Assembly (NCBI GenBank): GCA_946480995.1
Contig: CAMLMF010000071.1
Span: 1-9,271 of the forward strand
DNA: 9,271 nucleotides
Reading direction: 5' to 3'
Source of the DNA: an uncultured Bdellovibrio sp.
GTDB lineage: Bacteria > Bdellovibrionota > Bdellovibrionia > Bdellovibrionales > Bdellovibrionaceae
Shown: positions 1 to 5,792 of the stretch, one piece after another
Layout: every line of letters starts with the position of its first letter
Numbering within the stretch: the first letter of the stretch is position 1
Program-made: the position numbers and the translations under genes
The notes under the pieces: model-generated
Told to the model about the DNA's origin: nothing
Databases searched by the model: none
Seen by the model: the letters and a program-made list of their open reading frames with translations, nothing else

Positions 1-429
1 AAAATCGTAACGGTCCTGGCTATAAGCTTTTCTTCTCTGCTTGCCAACGCGGCGGAAAGAACTGTGAATTGCAAGGCTCAGTATGGAAATCAAGGAACTG
101 CGCAAATCACTGTGCTTCCTGTAGAGGGACGACCTGATCTTGCTGTGATTAAAATGAATCTGGACACATCAGTCGTGGATATTGTTCATCCTCAGGCCGG
201 GCAGATAGTGCATCTTTCTGGATTGATGGTGGCGCAAATCATCCGCGACGGATCTTATATTCTTGCCCAAGGTCAGCTGCACGCAGAGATGGACAGAGGC
301 GCCTTTATCGAGTCGCAAACAGTTCATTTGCAGGGACACATTGATAAAAACGGCTCGATGTTTTTAAGTTTAATGGATAGTGATCGTGTTATTCAGCTAG
401 GCTACGGACTTTTTTTACATTGCAACTAA
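1..429 (+). CDS. Small secreted protein of unknown function (5' end outside window)
   Basis: The reading frame is open from base 1 and runs to the TAA at 427-429, giving 142 visible residues. The first 17 residues are a typical signal peptide core: a Lys, then a hydrophobic run (IVTVLAISFSSLL) and an A-N-A cleavage site. Export by Sec and cleavage after visible residue 17 are therefore likely. The GTG at 64 lies after the cleavage site and is not the true start. The start codon must lie just left of the window, probably only one or two codons away. The mature protein is about 125 residues. It has one Cys near its start (visible residue 24) and one at its penultimate position (141), which suggests a disulphide closing a small, mostly beta domain in the periplasm or outside the cell. 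I do not recognise the family. Neighbours give no clue, since the next gene is convergent. Confidence 0.8.
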   Translation, partial: KIVTVLAISFSSLLANAAERTVNCKAQYGNQGTAQITVLPVEGRPDLAVIKMNLDTSVVDIVHPQAGQIVHLSGLMVAQIIRDGSYILAQGQLHAEMDRGAFIESQTVHLQGHIDKNGSMFLSLMDSDRVIQLGYGLFLHCN

Positions 430-481
430 GCCCGAAATAACTGGCCCCGTGAGTGATTGAATCAAACCTCTGTCTTAGTAA

Positions 482-513
482 TAAAAAACCCACAGTCTGT
501 TAAACCGTGGGTT
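482..513 (-). terminator. Intrinsic terminator of the acyl-CoA dehydrogenase gene
   Basis: AACCCAC (487-493) and GTGGGTT (507-513) form a perfect 7-bp stem, extendable by two pairs (495-496 with 504-505) past an A/C mismatch. Read on the minus strand, the stem runs directly into TTTTTT-A-T, the classic uridine tract, and it begins 34 nt past the dehydrogenase stop codon. On the plus strand the stem is followed by CAAATAAAA, so it should not act as an efficient terminator for the secreted-protein gene. Confidence 0.85.
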
Positions 514-547
514 CAAATAAAACCTAAAAAAGTTCTTTAAGTTAAAA

Positions 548-1714
548 CTATTTATCTAGTTCCATCTTCGCAATTGTTTGCAACTGCATGTTTGTCGTTC
601 CTTCATAGATCTGACCGATCTTAGCATCACGCCAGAATTTTTCGACAGGGTATTCTTTTGTGAAGCCGTTGCCGCCGAAAAGATCAATTGCTTTTGAAGT
701 GATTTTTTCTGCAGCACGAGAAGAATACAATTTCGCCATTGCAGCGGCTTCGATGAAGTCTTGGCCCGCGTCTTTAAGACGAGCGGCATTGTACACCATC
801 AAGCGCGCAGCTTCTAGCTCTGTACGCATTTCAGCCAATTGGAATTGCACGCCTTGGAAGTGCGCAATTGGTTTGCCGAATTGCTCGCGACCTTTAACGT
901 AATTCAAAGCGGCTTCGTAAGCACCTTGCGCAATACCGATCATTTGTGCACCGATACCGATACGACCTTCATTTAAAGTCTCGATCGCAATTTTATAACC
1001 TTTGCCGACTTCGCCAAGAACATTGGCTTTTGGTACTTCGCAGTTTTCAAACAACAATTCGCAAGTTGAAGAAGCGCGGATACCCAATTTGTCTTCTTTT
1101 TTGCCTACTTTGAAACCTGGGAAAGATTTTTCAACGACGAAAGCCGTGATACCTTTATAGCCTTTAGCCATGTCGATATTTGCGAACACGATAAATACGT
1201 TGGCCTCTTTGCCATTCGTGATCCACAATTTTGAACCGTTTAGGATGAACTTGTCGCCTTTGTCTTCGGCTTTCAATTTCAAAGCAAAAGCATCAGAACC
1301 AGAAGATGATTCAGACAAAGCGTAAGCGCCAACCCATTCCGTGGCCATTTTTCCTAGGTATTTTTCTTTTTGTGCTTCAGTTCCCCATTTAAGGAATGCA
1401 TTTGTCGTTAACGTATTTTGGACGTCGACAAGAACTGAAACTGAACCGTCAATACGACCGATTTCTTCAACGGCTAAGCACGCCATTGTGAAAGTAGAAC
1501 CTGCTCCGCCGTATTTTTCTGGAGTTTCAATGCCCATCAAACCCATTTCGAAAAGTTTCTTAACGATCGCAGGATCCATCTCTGCTTTTTCGTCCATGTG
1601 TGTCACATGAGGTTTGATTTCAGATTCAGCAAAAGCTCTTACCGCATCACGGAAAGCTGTTTCATCTTCAGAGAGCATAGTGAGTGCTGGTCTAGCATTG
1701 GTTACGTCAGACAT
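548..1714 (-). CDS. Acyl-CoA dehydrogenase, short/branched-chain type
   Basis: This is a full-length FAD-dependent acyl-CoA dehydrogenase (388 aa), which makes the alpha,beta double bond in acyl-CoA and passes electrons to electron-transfer flavoprotein. The helical N-terminal domain covers about residues 14-120. The beta domain has the signature YALSESSSGSDA and the flavin-contact segment LNGSKLWITNG. The C-terminal helical domain carries the segment IYEGTTNMQLQTIA, with the probable catalytic base Glu371. The stretch KLGIRASSTCELLFENCEVP, followed by LNEGRIGIGAQMIG, strongly resembles the mitochondrial short/branched-chain enzyme (ACADSB). A role in isoleucine or valine breakdown, or on butyryl-CoA, is therefore likely; substrate is inference. 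I chose the ATG at 1714 because AAAGGA sits 6 nt before it. The TTG at 1729 would place that Shine-Dalgarno inside the gene. It is transcribed alone, divergently from the protease gene. Confidence 0.93.
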   Translation of the reverse strand: MSDVTNARPALTMLSEDETAFRDAVRAFAESEIKPHVTHMDEKAEMDPAIVKKLFEMGLMGIETPEKYGGAGSTFTMACLAVEEIGRIDGSVSVLVDVQNTLTTNAFLKWGTEAQKEKYLGKMATEWVGAYALSESSSGSDAFALKLKAEDKGDKFILNGSKLWITNGKEANVFIVFANIDMAKGYKGITAFVVEKSFPGFKVGKKEDKLGIRASSTCELLFENCEVPKANVLGEVGKGYKIAIETLNEGRIGIGAQMIGIAQGAYEAALNYVKGREQFGKPIAHFQGVQFQLAEMRTELEAARLMVYNAARLKDAGQDFIEAAAMAKLYSSRAAEKITSKAIDLFGGNGFTKEYPVEKFWRDAKIGQIYEGTTNMQLQTIAKMELDK

Positions 1715-1734
1715 CGTAGTTCCTTTCAAGATAC

Positions 1735-1747
1735 TTAAACCGTTTAA
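1735..1747. promoter_or_regulatory. Perfect palindrome upstream of the dehydrogenase, candidate operator
   Basis: TTAAAC-C-GTTTAA is a perfect 6+1+6 inverted repeat lying 20 nt upstream of the dehydrogenase ATG and just before its Shine-Dalgarno. The half-site AAAC/GTTT resembles operators of TetR-type fatty-acid regulators such as PsrA, although those have a longer spacer. A weak promoter for the minus-strand gene can be drawn just upstream (TTGAAT at 1788-1783, 17 nt, TACTTT at 1765-1760). That would place the palindrome around the early transcribed region, where a repressor could block it. The palindrome itself is plain to see; the regulator is inference. Confidence 0.35.
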
Positions 1748-1845
1748 ATGAGTGCTAGGAAAGTATCCGCTTCAAAGAATTTATTCAAGATCTTGGAAAG
1801 ACGAGAGCTTTTCTCTTAACAACCTGTGTTAGACTGATTGCACTT

Positions 1846-1890
1846 TATATAAGCAAGTGTTTCGACACACTAGACAAGGGTCTAGGTGTG
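1846..1890 (+). promoter_or_regulatory. Probable -10 element and two competing hairpins before the protease gene
   Basis: TATATAAG (1846-1853) is a good -10-like element, but I cannot find a convincing -35 at the usual distance. Directly after it come two mutually exclusive hairpins. The first is GTGT-TTCG-ACAC (1857-1868), with a stable-type TTCG loop. The second is CACACTAGAC (1866-1875), loop AAGG, then GTCTA-G-GTGTG (1880-1890), which gives 10 pairs around one bulged G. They share the ACAC at 1865-1868. The larger hairpin ends 9 nt before the strong Shine-Dalgarno GAGGTGAT (1900-1907). It lacks a following T-run, so it is not an ordinary terminator. It could be an RNA control element or a protein operator. 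The remainder of 1715-1907 shows no gene. Confidence 0.35.
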
Positions 1891-1907
1891 ATTTAGCGTG
1901 AGGTGAT

Positions 1908-2570
1908 ATGGATTTCGTAGAGATTGGTGCCAAGATTGGCGTTTATTTTATTCCGTTCCTTTTTGCACTCTGTTTTCATGAGTACGCGCATGGCTGGGTC
2001 GCACGCTTGCGTGGTGATCGCACCGCGGAGCAAATGGGTCGTCTGACCATGAACCCGATTGCGCACATGGATATGGTGGGTACACTGATCTTGCCTTTGG
2101 TTTCAATTCTTTTGGCAACACCGATATTTTTTGGCTGGGCGAAGCCGGTACCGGTAAACACCCGCAATTTAAAAAATCCCCGCGTGGATATGTTTTGGAT
2201 CGCGTTGGCGGGCCCACTTTCAAATGTTTTATTGGCCTTTGTCGGGGCGATCTTGATTGCTGTGGTACACATTTACTTTAGAGGCTCGGTGTACACTGAG
2301 GGCATGATGAAGATTCTTCAGACATTTATCCTGACGAATCTTTTCTTGGCCGTGTTTAATATTTTACCGCTGCATCCGTTGGATGGTGGCAAAGTTTTAG
2401 CGCGCTTTTTGCCCGCGCAGTTAAATTATAAATTAGAACAGAATGAACACATCACAAGCATGATTCTGATGGCGCTCGTGCTGACCGGTGCTTTGCGCGT
2501 TTTATCTATTCCCGTTTTTTGGGGATACAATCAGCTGATTGATGTGGTTTCCCGGGGGTTTGGGATCTGA
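1908..2570 (+). CDS. Site-2 protease family (M50) membrane metalloprotease
   Basis: This is a 220-residue polytopic membrane protein of the M50 site-2 protease family, zinc enzymes that cut transmembrane segments of substrates inside the membrane. The first helix carries the HExxH motif (His24, Glu25, His28, in FHEYAHGW). A later helix carries the third zinc ligand in the family motif NILPLHPLDGG, with Asp159. The segments FFGWAKPVPVN (74-84) and ALAGPLSNVLLA (99-110) are also hallmarks of the compact subgroup without a PDZ domain. About five hydrophobic segments are visible. All catalytic residues are present, so it should be active; the substrate cannot be told. The Shine-Dalgarno GAGGTGAT abuts the ATG, so translation should be strong. 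The gene lies 114 nt upstream of scpA. Site-2 protease genes next to scpAB are common in bacteria, but a functional link is unproven. Confidence 0.92.
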   Translation: MDFVEIGAKIGVYFIPFLFALCFHEYAHGWVARLRGDRTAEQMGRLTMNPIAHMDMVGTLILPLVSILLATPIFFGWAKPVPVNTRNLKNPRVDMFWIALAGPLSNVLLAFVGAILIAVVHIYFRGSVYTEGMMKILQTFILTNLFLAVFNILPLHPLDGGKVLARFLPAQLNYKLEQNEHITSMILMALVLTGALRVLSIPVFWGYNQLIDVVSRGFGI

Positions 2571-2584
2571 TGTTGCGCATCAGA
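2566..2584 (+). repeat. Hairpin overlapping the protease stop codon
   Basis: TCTGATG (2566-2572) and CATCAGA (2578-2584) form a 7-bp stem with the loop TTGCG, and the stem covers the TGA stop at 2568-2570. It is followed by ATTCTT, which is only a poor T-run. At best it could be a weak terminator or an mRNA 3' stabiliser that lowers read-through into scpA. The rest of 2585-2684 shows no convincing promoter. Confidence 0.35.
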
Positions 2585-2684
2585 ATTCTTGCCTGGGGAG
2601 TTTAAAGAGTTGTTGAATAATCCACAGCGTCTTGATTGAATCAGCGGCGCTGGGTGTGAAATGGTAAGAGGGGATAACCAATTC

Positions 2685-3707
2685 ATGAGTATTACAGTTC
2701 AATTGCCTAAATTTGAAGGACCGTTAGGACTTCTTCTTTATCTTATCCGTAAAGAGGAAATGGATATCATGGACATCAAAGTTCATGAAATCACTAAGCA
2801 GTATTTCGAATATATCAAATTGATGAAAGAATTAGATCTTGAAGTGGCCGGCGAATTCGTCGCGATGGCTTCAACTTTGATTCAAATTAAGTCCCGTATG
2901 CTTTTGCCTCAATACGGTGAAAACGGCGAGGTCATTGAACAAGAAGACCCGCGCAAAGAACTTGTACAAAAACTTTTAGAATACCAAAAATATCAAGAAG
3001 CTTCAAAATTGCTTTATGATCGTCCCTTGGTCGGTCGTGACGTGTGGTTGCGTGGTACGCGTGAATCTTTGGATCAAAAAGAAGAAGAAATTATTTTGGA
3101 AGAAAACGCCCTGTTTTCTTTGATCTCAAGTTACCGTCGCATGTTGCGTTCGGTGAAAAAGAAGGTCCATCAGGTGGCGGCAAAGGCGCAGTCCATCGCC
3201 AGCCGTGTTTTGGAAATCAAAGATCGTTTGATCGTCGGTCAACGCGTGACTTTGATGGAACTGGTCACGGCAACCGAAGAGCGTGCTCGTCAGTCCCTGA
3301 TCACATTCTTGTCATTACTAGAACTGGGTAAGATGGGTTTCGTCAGTCTTTATCAGACGGAAGCTTATTCTGATATCTGGGTCGAAACTAAAAAAACTAT
3401 TGAAACAGACGTTTTGGCTCGCGTGGAAGAATACGACTCTATGCGCGCTGACGAAGTGGCTGCAAAGATGATGGAAGACTCTAAAAAAATCGATCTGGAA
3501 GCTGAACTGCAAGCCGAGGCTGAAGAAGCCGCGGCAGCCCAGGCGGCCGAGTCGCCCCAGTTGGCGATGGATTTGGATTTTGTTGAGGGCTCTGTCGAAT
3601 TTTCTGAAGAGGGTCTAGATTTAAATCTCGACCAAGAGTTAGCCAGTGATGATGAGATCTTGGCTGCAGAAAATGAACTATTTAAAGATGATGTTTCAGA
3701 AGTTTAG
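2685..3707 (+). CDS. scpA: Segregation and condensation protein A (kleisin) with acidic C-terminal tail
   Basis: ScpA is the kleisin that bridges the SMC heads and recruits ScpB in the bacterial condensin. The N-terminal domain is clear: KFEGPLGLLLYLIRKEEMDI, then a helical region with FVAMASTLIQIKSRMLLP (58-75). The C-terminal winged helix, which binds the SMC head, is at about 185-240 (ARQSLITFLSLLELGKMGFV). Typical ScpA proteins have roughly 230-280 residues, but this one has 340. The extra part, 269-340, holds 24 Asp/Glu in 72 residues with a single Lys, and is probably disordered. I chose the ATG at 2685 because family members begin a few residues before FEGPL and GAGGGG lies 11 nt upstream. 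The ATG at 2661 would add eight residues that do not look like the family. The gene ends 8 nt before scpB, so they are cotranscribed. Confidence 0.93.
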   Translation: MSITVQLPKFEGPLGLLLYLIRKEEMDIMDIKVHEITKQYFEYIKLMKELDLEVAGEFVAMASTLIQIKSRMLLPQYGENGEVIEQEDPRKELVQKLLEYQKYQEASKLLYDRPLVGRDVWLRGTRESLDQKEEEIILEENALFSLISSYRRMLRSVKKKVHQVAAKAQSIASRVLEIKDRLIVGQRVTLMELVTATEERARQSLITFLSLLELGKMGFVSLYQTEAYSDIWVETKKTIETDVLARVEEYDSMRADEVAAKMMEDSKKIDLEAELQAEAEEAAAAQAAESPQLAMDLDFVEGSVEFSEEGLDLNLDQELASDDEILAAENELFKDDVSEV

Positions 3708-3715
3708 AGGGAATC

Positions 3716-5260
3716 ATGGCTAGAAAACGCAAACAAAAAGATACATTGATCGAAGAACAATCTGACGTAGCTGTCTTAGAAGCAGACGCGCAAGCGGATG
3801 TTGAGATTGAAATCGAAGTTGAAACAGAAAACGATGAATCTGCCATGGAAATGTCTGAAGCTGAAGACGGTATCGAATCAGAAGCTTCGGTTTTCTTGCA
3901 AGAGGAAGAAGAATCTGAAGGTTTCTTGCCTGAAGCCAGTGATGATGAAGTTCTTGAAGCGGACAGCGAAGAAAGTGAAGTTTCTGTCGAAGGAACGGAA
4001 CTAGACAATTTTGACTCGGCTGAAATCGAAGAAGTTGAATTCGTTGAAGAAGAGCGTTTGGAAAGTATCGTTGAAAGTGTTCTTTTCGCGAGCGATCGTC
4101 CGGTCAGCTTGGCTTCCCTAAAATTACTATTTAAAGGCACAAATATCCGCACGGATAAGATCCGCAGAGTACTAGATCAATTGGCCGTAGAATACGCCGG
4201 TGGACGCCGTGGCGTGACCTTGGAAGAAGTTCCAGGCGGTTACCAATTGCGTACGAAGATCGACAATATGGATTTCCTAAAGCGCACGTTGAAAACACGT
4301 CAATTCAAACTTTCAGGTCCAGCTTTAGAAGTTCTTTCAATCGTCGCTTACAAGCAACCAACAGTGAAATTCGAAGTGGATGAAATCCGCGGTGTGGAAT
4401 CTGGTCACTTGTTGCGTGCTTTGATGGAAAAGAACTTGGTGTCTTTCGAAGGTAAATCAGATCTTCCTGGTCGTCCGATGCAATACGGAACAACCAAAAA
4501 ATTCCTAGAAATCTTTGGTCTGCGCAGCCTGAAAGAACTTCCGACATTGTCACAAATCGACGAACTTCTGCCAGAAGGTATGGACGAACAGCAAGCTGAA
4601 GAAAAACCAACTTTAGCCTCTGTGACAGATTCAATGTCCGAAAACTATGTGGGTTCATACTCTCAAGGCGAAGAAGAGTTGATGAAGATCCAAGAGCAAC
4701 TTGAAGACATTTCAACTTCGACCAACTTCTTTGAAGAAGAAAAACGTCGCCAAGCTGAAAAACGTGATCAAGAAAAAGCACAAAACATCCGTGATGCCTT
4801 GGCTTTCGGAGAACCCGTATCAACTCGTGATGCAAACTGGTTGAAAAAATACGACGAAGCTTTAGCAGCTGGAACGACATTGGTCGCTATTGAGGCTGAG
4901 AAAAAAGCATCGTTCATGAATAAATCAGCAGCCACTTCTTCGGAAAGTGTCGATGACGCCATCACAGCGGAAGCGGCCAACGATGGTGAAGCAACAGAAA
5001 TCGTTGAAGGTTCTGAGGAGACAGAAACTTTGCAAGCATCTGCTGACGAAGCGGGTGAAGAATCTGATCTTGAATCAGAAGAAGTTTCTGATGAATTGGC
5101 ACAAGCGATCGAATCGTTTGATAACGATGAAGACCTTGATGAAGCTTCTGATGATCAACTTTATGCAGACAATGACGAAGATGAGTCTTCTGAAGATGAT
5201 GAATTGCCATTCTTAGGAGAGGCTGACGACATTGACAGCGAAGGCGAAGCTTCTGTCTAA
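3716..5260 (+). CDS. scpB: Segregation and condensation protein B with acidic N- and C-terminal extensions
   Basis: ScpB dimers bind the kleisin ScpA in the SMC-ScpAB complex. The conserved twin winged-helix core is at about 113-280. Its recognisable parts are LESIVESVLFAS, VEYAGGRRGVTLEEV, the highly conserved LEVLSIVAYKQPTVKFEVDE with IRGV, and GRPMQYGTTKKFLEIFGL. The protein is 514 aa, against about 180-220 in most bacteria. Residues 1-10 are basic (ARKRKQK). Residues 11-112 hold 43 Asp/Glu and no Lys or Arg. Residues 316-400 form a mixed-charge, probably helical module (including FGEPVSTRDANWLKKYDEAL) that I do not recognise. Residues 404-514 hold 45 Asp/Glu and no Lys or Arg. AGAGGG precedes the ATG at good spacing. 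The core shows no lesion, so this is an elaborated rather than a damaged ScpB. The last 29 bases overlap the next gene. Confidence 0.93.
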   Translation: MARKRKQKDTLIEEQSDVAVLEADAQADVEIEIEVETENDESAMEMSEAEDGIESEASVFLQEEEESEGFLPEASDDEVLEADSEESEVSVEGTELDNFDSAEIEEVEFVEEERLESIVESVLFASDRPVSLASLKLLFKGTNIRTDKIRRVLDQLAVEYAGGRRGVTLEEVPGGYQLRTKIDNMDFLKRTLKTRQFKLSGPALEVLSIVAYKQPTVKFEVDEIRGVESGHLLRALMEKNLVSFEGKSDLPGRPMQYGTTKKFLEIFGLRSLKELPTLSQIDELLPEGMDEQQAEEKPTLASVTDSMSENYVGSYSQGEEELMKIQEQLEDISTSTNFFEEEKRRQAEKRDQEKAQNIRDALAFGEPVSTRDANWLKKYDEALAAGTTLVAIEAEKKASFMNKSAATSSESVDDAITAEAANDGEATEIVEGSEETETLQASADEAGEESDLESEEVSDELAQAIESFDNDEDLDEASDDQLYADNDEDESSEDDELPFLGEADDIDSEGEASV

Positions 5261-5792
5261 GGCTCTGCTGAGTCTGTGGATAGTTTATAATATATTTACG
5301 ATGTTAGTGATGCCCAACGTAGGAGCTTACTTTGGGCGCGCAACTTCCAAGTTTATCACGCCCTATGCAAACAGCGTGGGACTGAATGCCAGCTGGAATT
5401 TCTTTTCTCCAGACCCGGCGCACACCATGTACATTCGCTATCACGTTTACTTTATTGGGCCTGAGGGTGTGGAAACGCAAGAGTCCATCGAAAATTACTT
5501 TCCTCTAGAAAAGAACAGCCCCGTTTTAGATCTTTCGCGCAAGCGAGACCTTTATGCCATGCGCTTTATGGTGATTGAACCCAAAAGACTAAAGACTTAT
5601 TTTGGCCCATGGTTGTGTCGTCAGTATCCGGGGGCTTCGTCCGTTGAAATGGAACACGTGATTGAAACCGTTGCGATGTTGGATCAAGCCGTGACATTTA
5701 AATATGAAGACATGCGTGATCTTTCTAAAGAATTAAAATATATGCGCGAAACCTATTCGTGCGACGGGCATGGCGATGAGGTCGAACAATGA
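5232..5792 (+). CDS. Single-helix membrane protein paired with an HTTM protein
   Basis: The protein has 186 aa. A short basic N-terminus (TAKAKLLSK) leads into one transmembrane helix at about residues 8-28. The soluble remainder contains the motif SWNFFSPDPAHTMYI (54-68) and ends in a charged region with Cys129 and Cys178. A W-x-F-[AS]-P-[DN]-P motif after an N-terminal helix is, to my knowledge, seen in small proteins encoded beside HTTM proteins (DUF5819-like). I offer that resemblance tentatively. The start is TTG at 5232, inside the end of scpB, with AGGAGAGG upstream (GAGG 9 nt away). No later start keeps the helix whole; the ATG at 5301 would cut it. Overlap with scpB by 29 nt and with the next gene by 4 nt (ATGA) implies translational coupling. 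Function is unknown; I infer a partner of the HTTM protein. Confidence 0.75.
   Translation: MTAKAKLLSKALLSLWIVYNIFTMLVMPNVGAYFGRATSKFITPYANSVGLNASWNFFSPDPAHTMYIRYHVYFIGPEGVETQESIENYFPLEKNSPVLDLSRKRDLYAMRFMVIEPKRLKTYFGPWLCRQYPGASSVEMEHVIETVAMLDQAVTFKYEDMRDLSKELKYMRETYSCDGHGDEVEQ

Noticed and set aside
1715..1729. TTG start for the dehydrogenase, five codons upstream of the ATG at 1714
   Set aside because: Those codons contain the AAAGGA Shine-Dalgarno of the ATG at 1714, and the family needs no extra residues there.
1829..1851. TTAGAC as a -35 element for the TATATA at 1846
   Set aside because: The spacing is only 11 nt, too short for a sigma-70 type promoter.
2570..2605. Mini-ORF beginning with an ATG that overlaps the protease stop (11 codons)
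   Set aside because: Its only support is the TGATG overlap. It has no Shine-Dalgarno of its own that is not part of the protease end, and no recognisable product.
2661..2684. Upstream ATG for scpA at 2661
   Set aside because: It adds eight residues not typical of ScpA, and the GAGGGG Shine-Dalgarno lies inside them, ahead of the ATG at 2685.
3682..4152. Long Ser-rich minus-strand reading frame opposite scpB
   Set aside because: It is the antisense of GAA/GAT-rich acidic codons, which read as TTC/ATC/TCT on the other strand. It is a shadow of scpB.
4305..4880. 191-codon minus-strand reading frame opposite scpB
   Set aside because: It lies wholly opposite the conserved ScpB core and middle module, has no family features, and is a coding shadow.
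4947..5216. Lys/Met-rich plus-strand frame inside the scpB tail
   Set aside because: It is a frame shift of the repetitive GAA/GAT codons. Its composition is an artefact and the scpB frame is intact across it.
3716..5260. Possibility that ScpB is a fusion with a different gene or a frameshifted pair
   Set aside because: The frame is continuous, the core domain is complete, and the extra parts are low-complexity acidic or helical, with no second recognisable domain.
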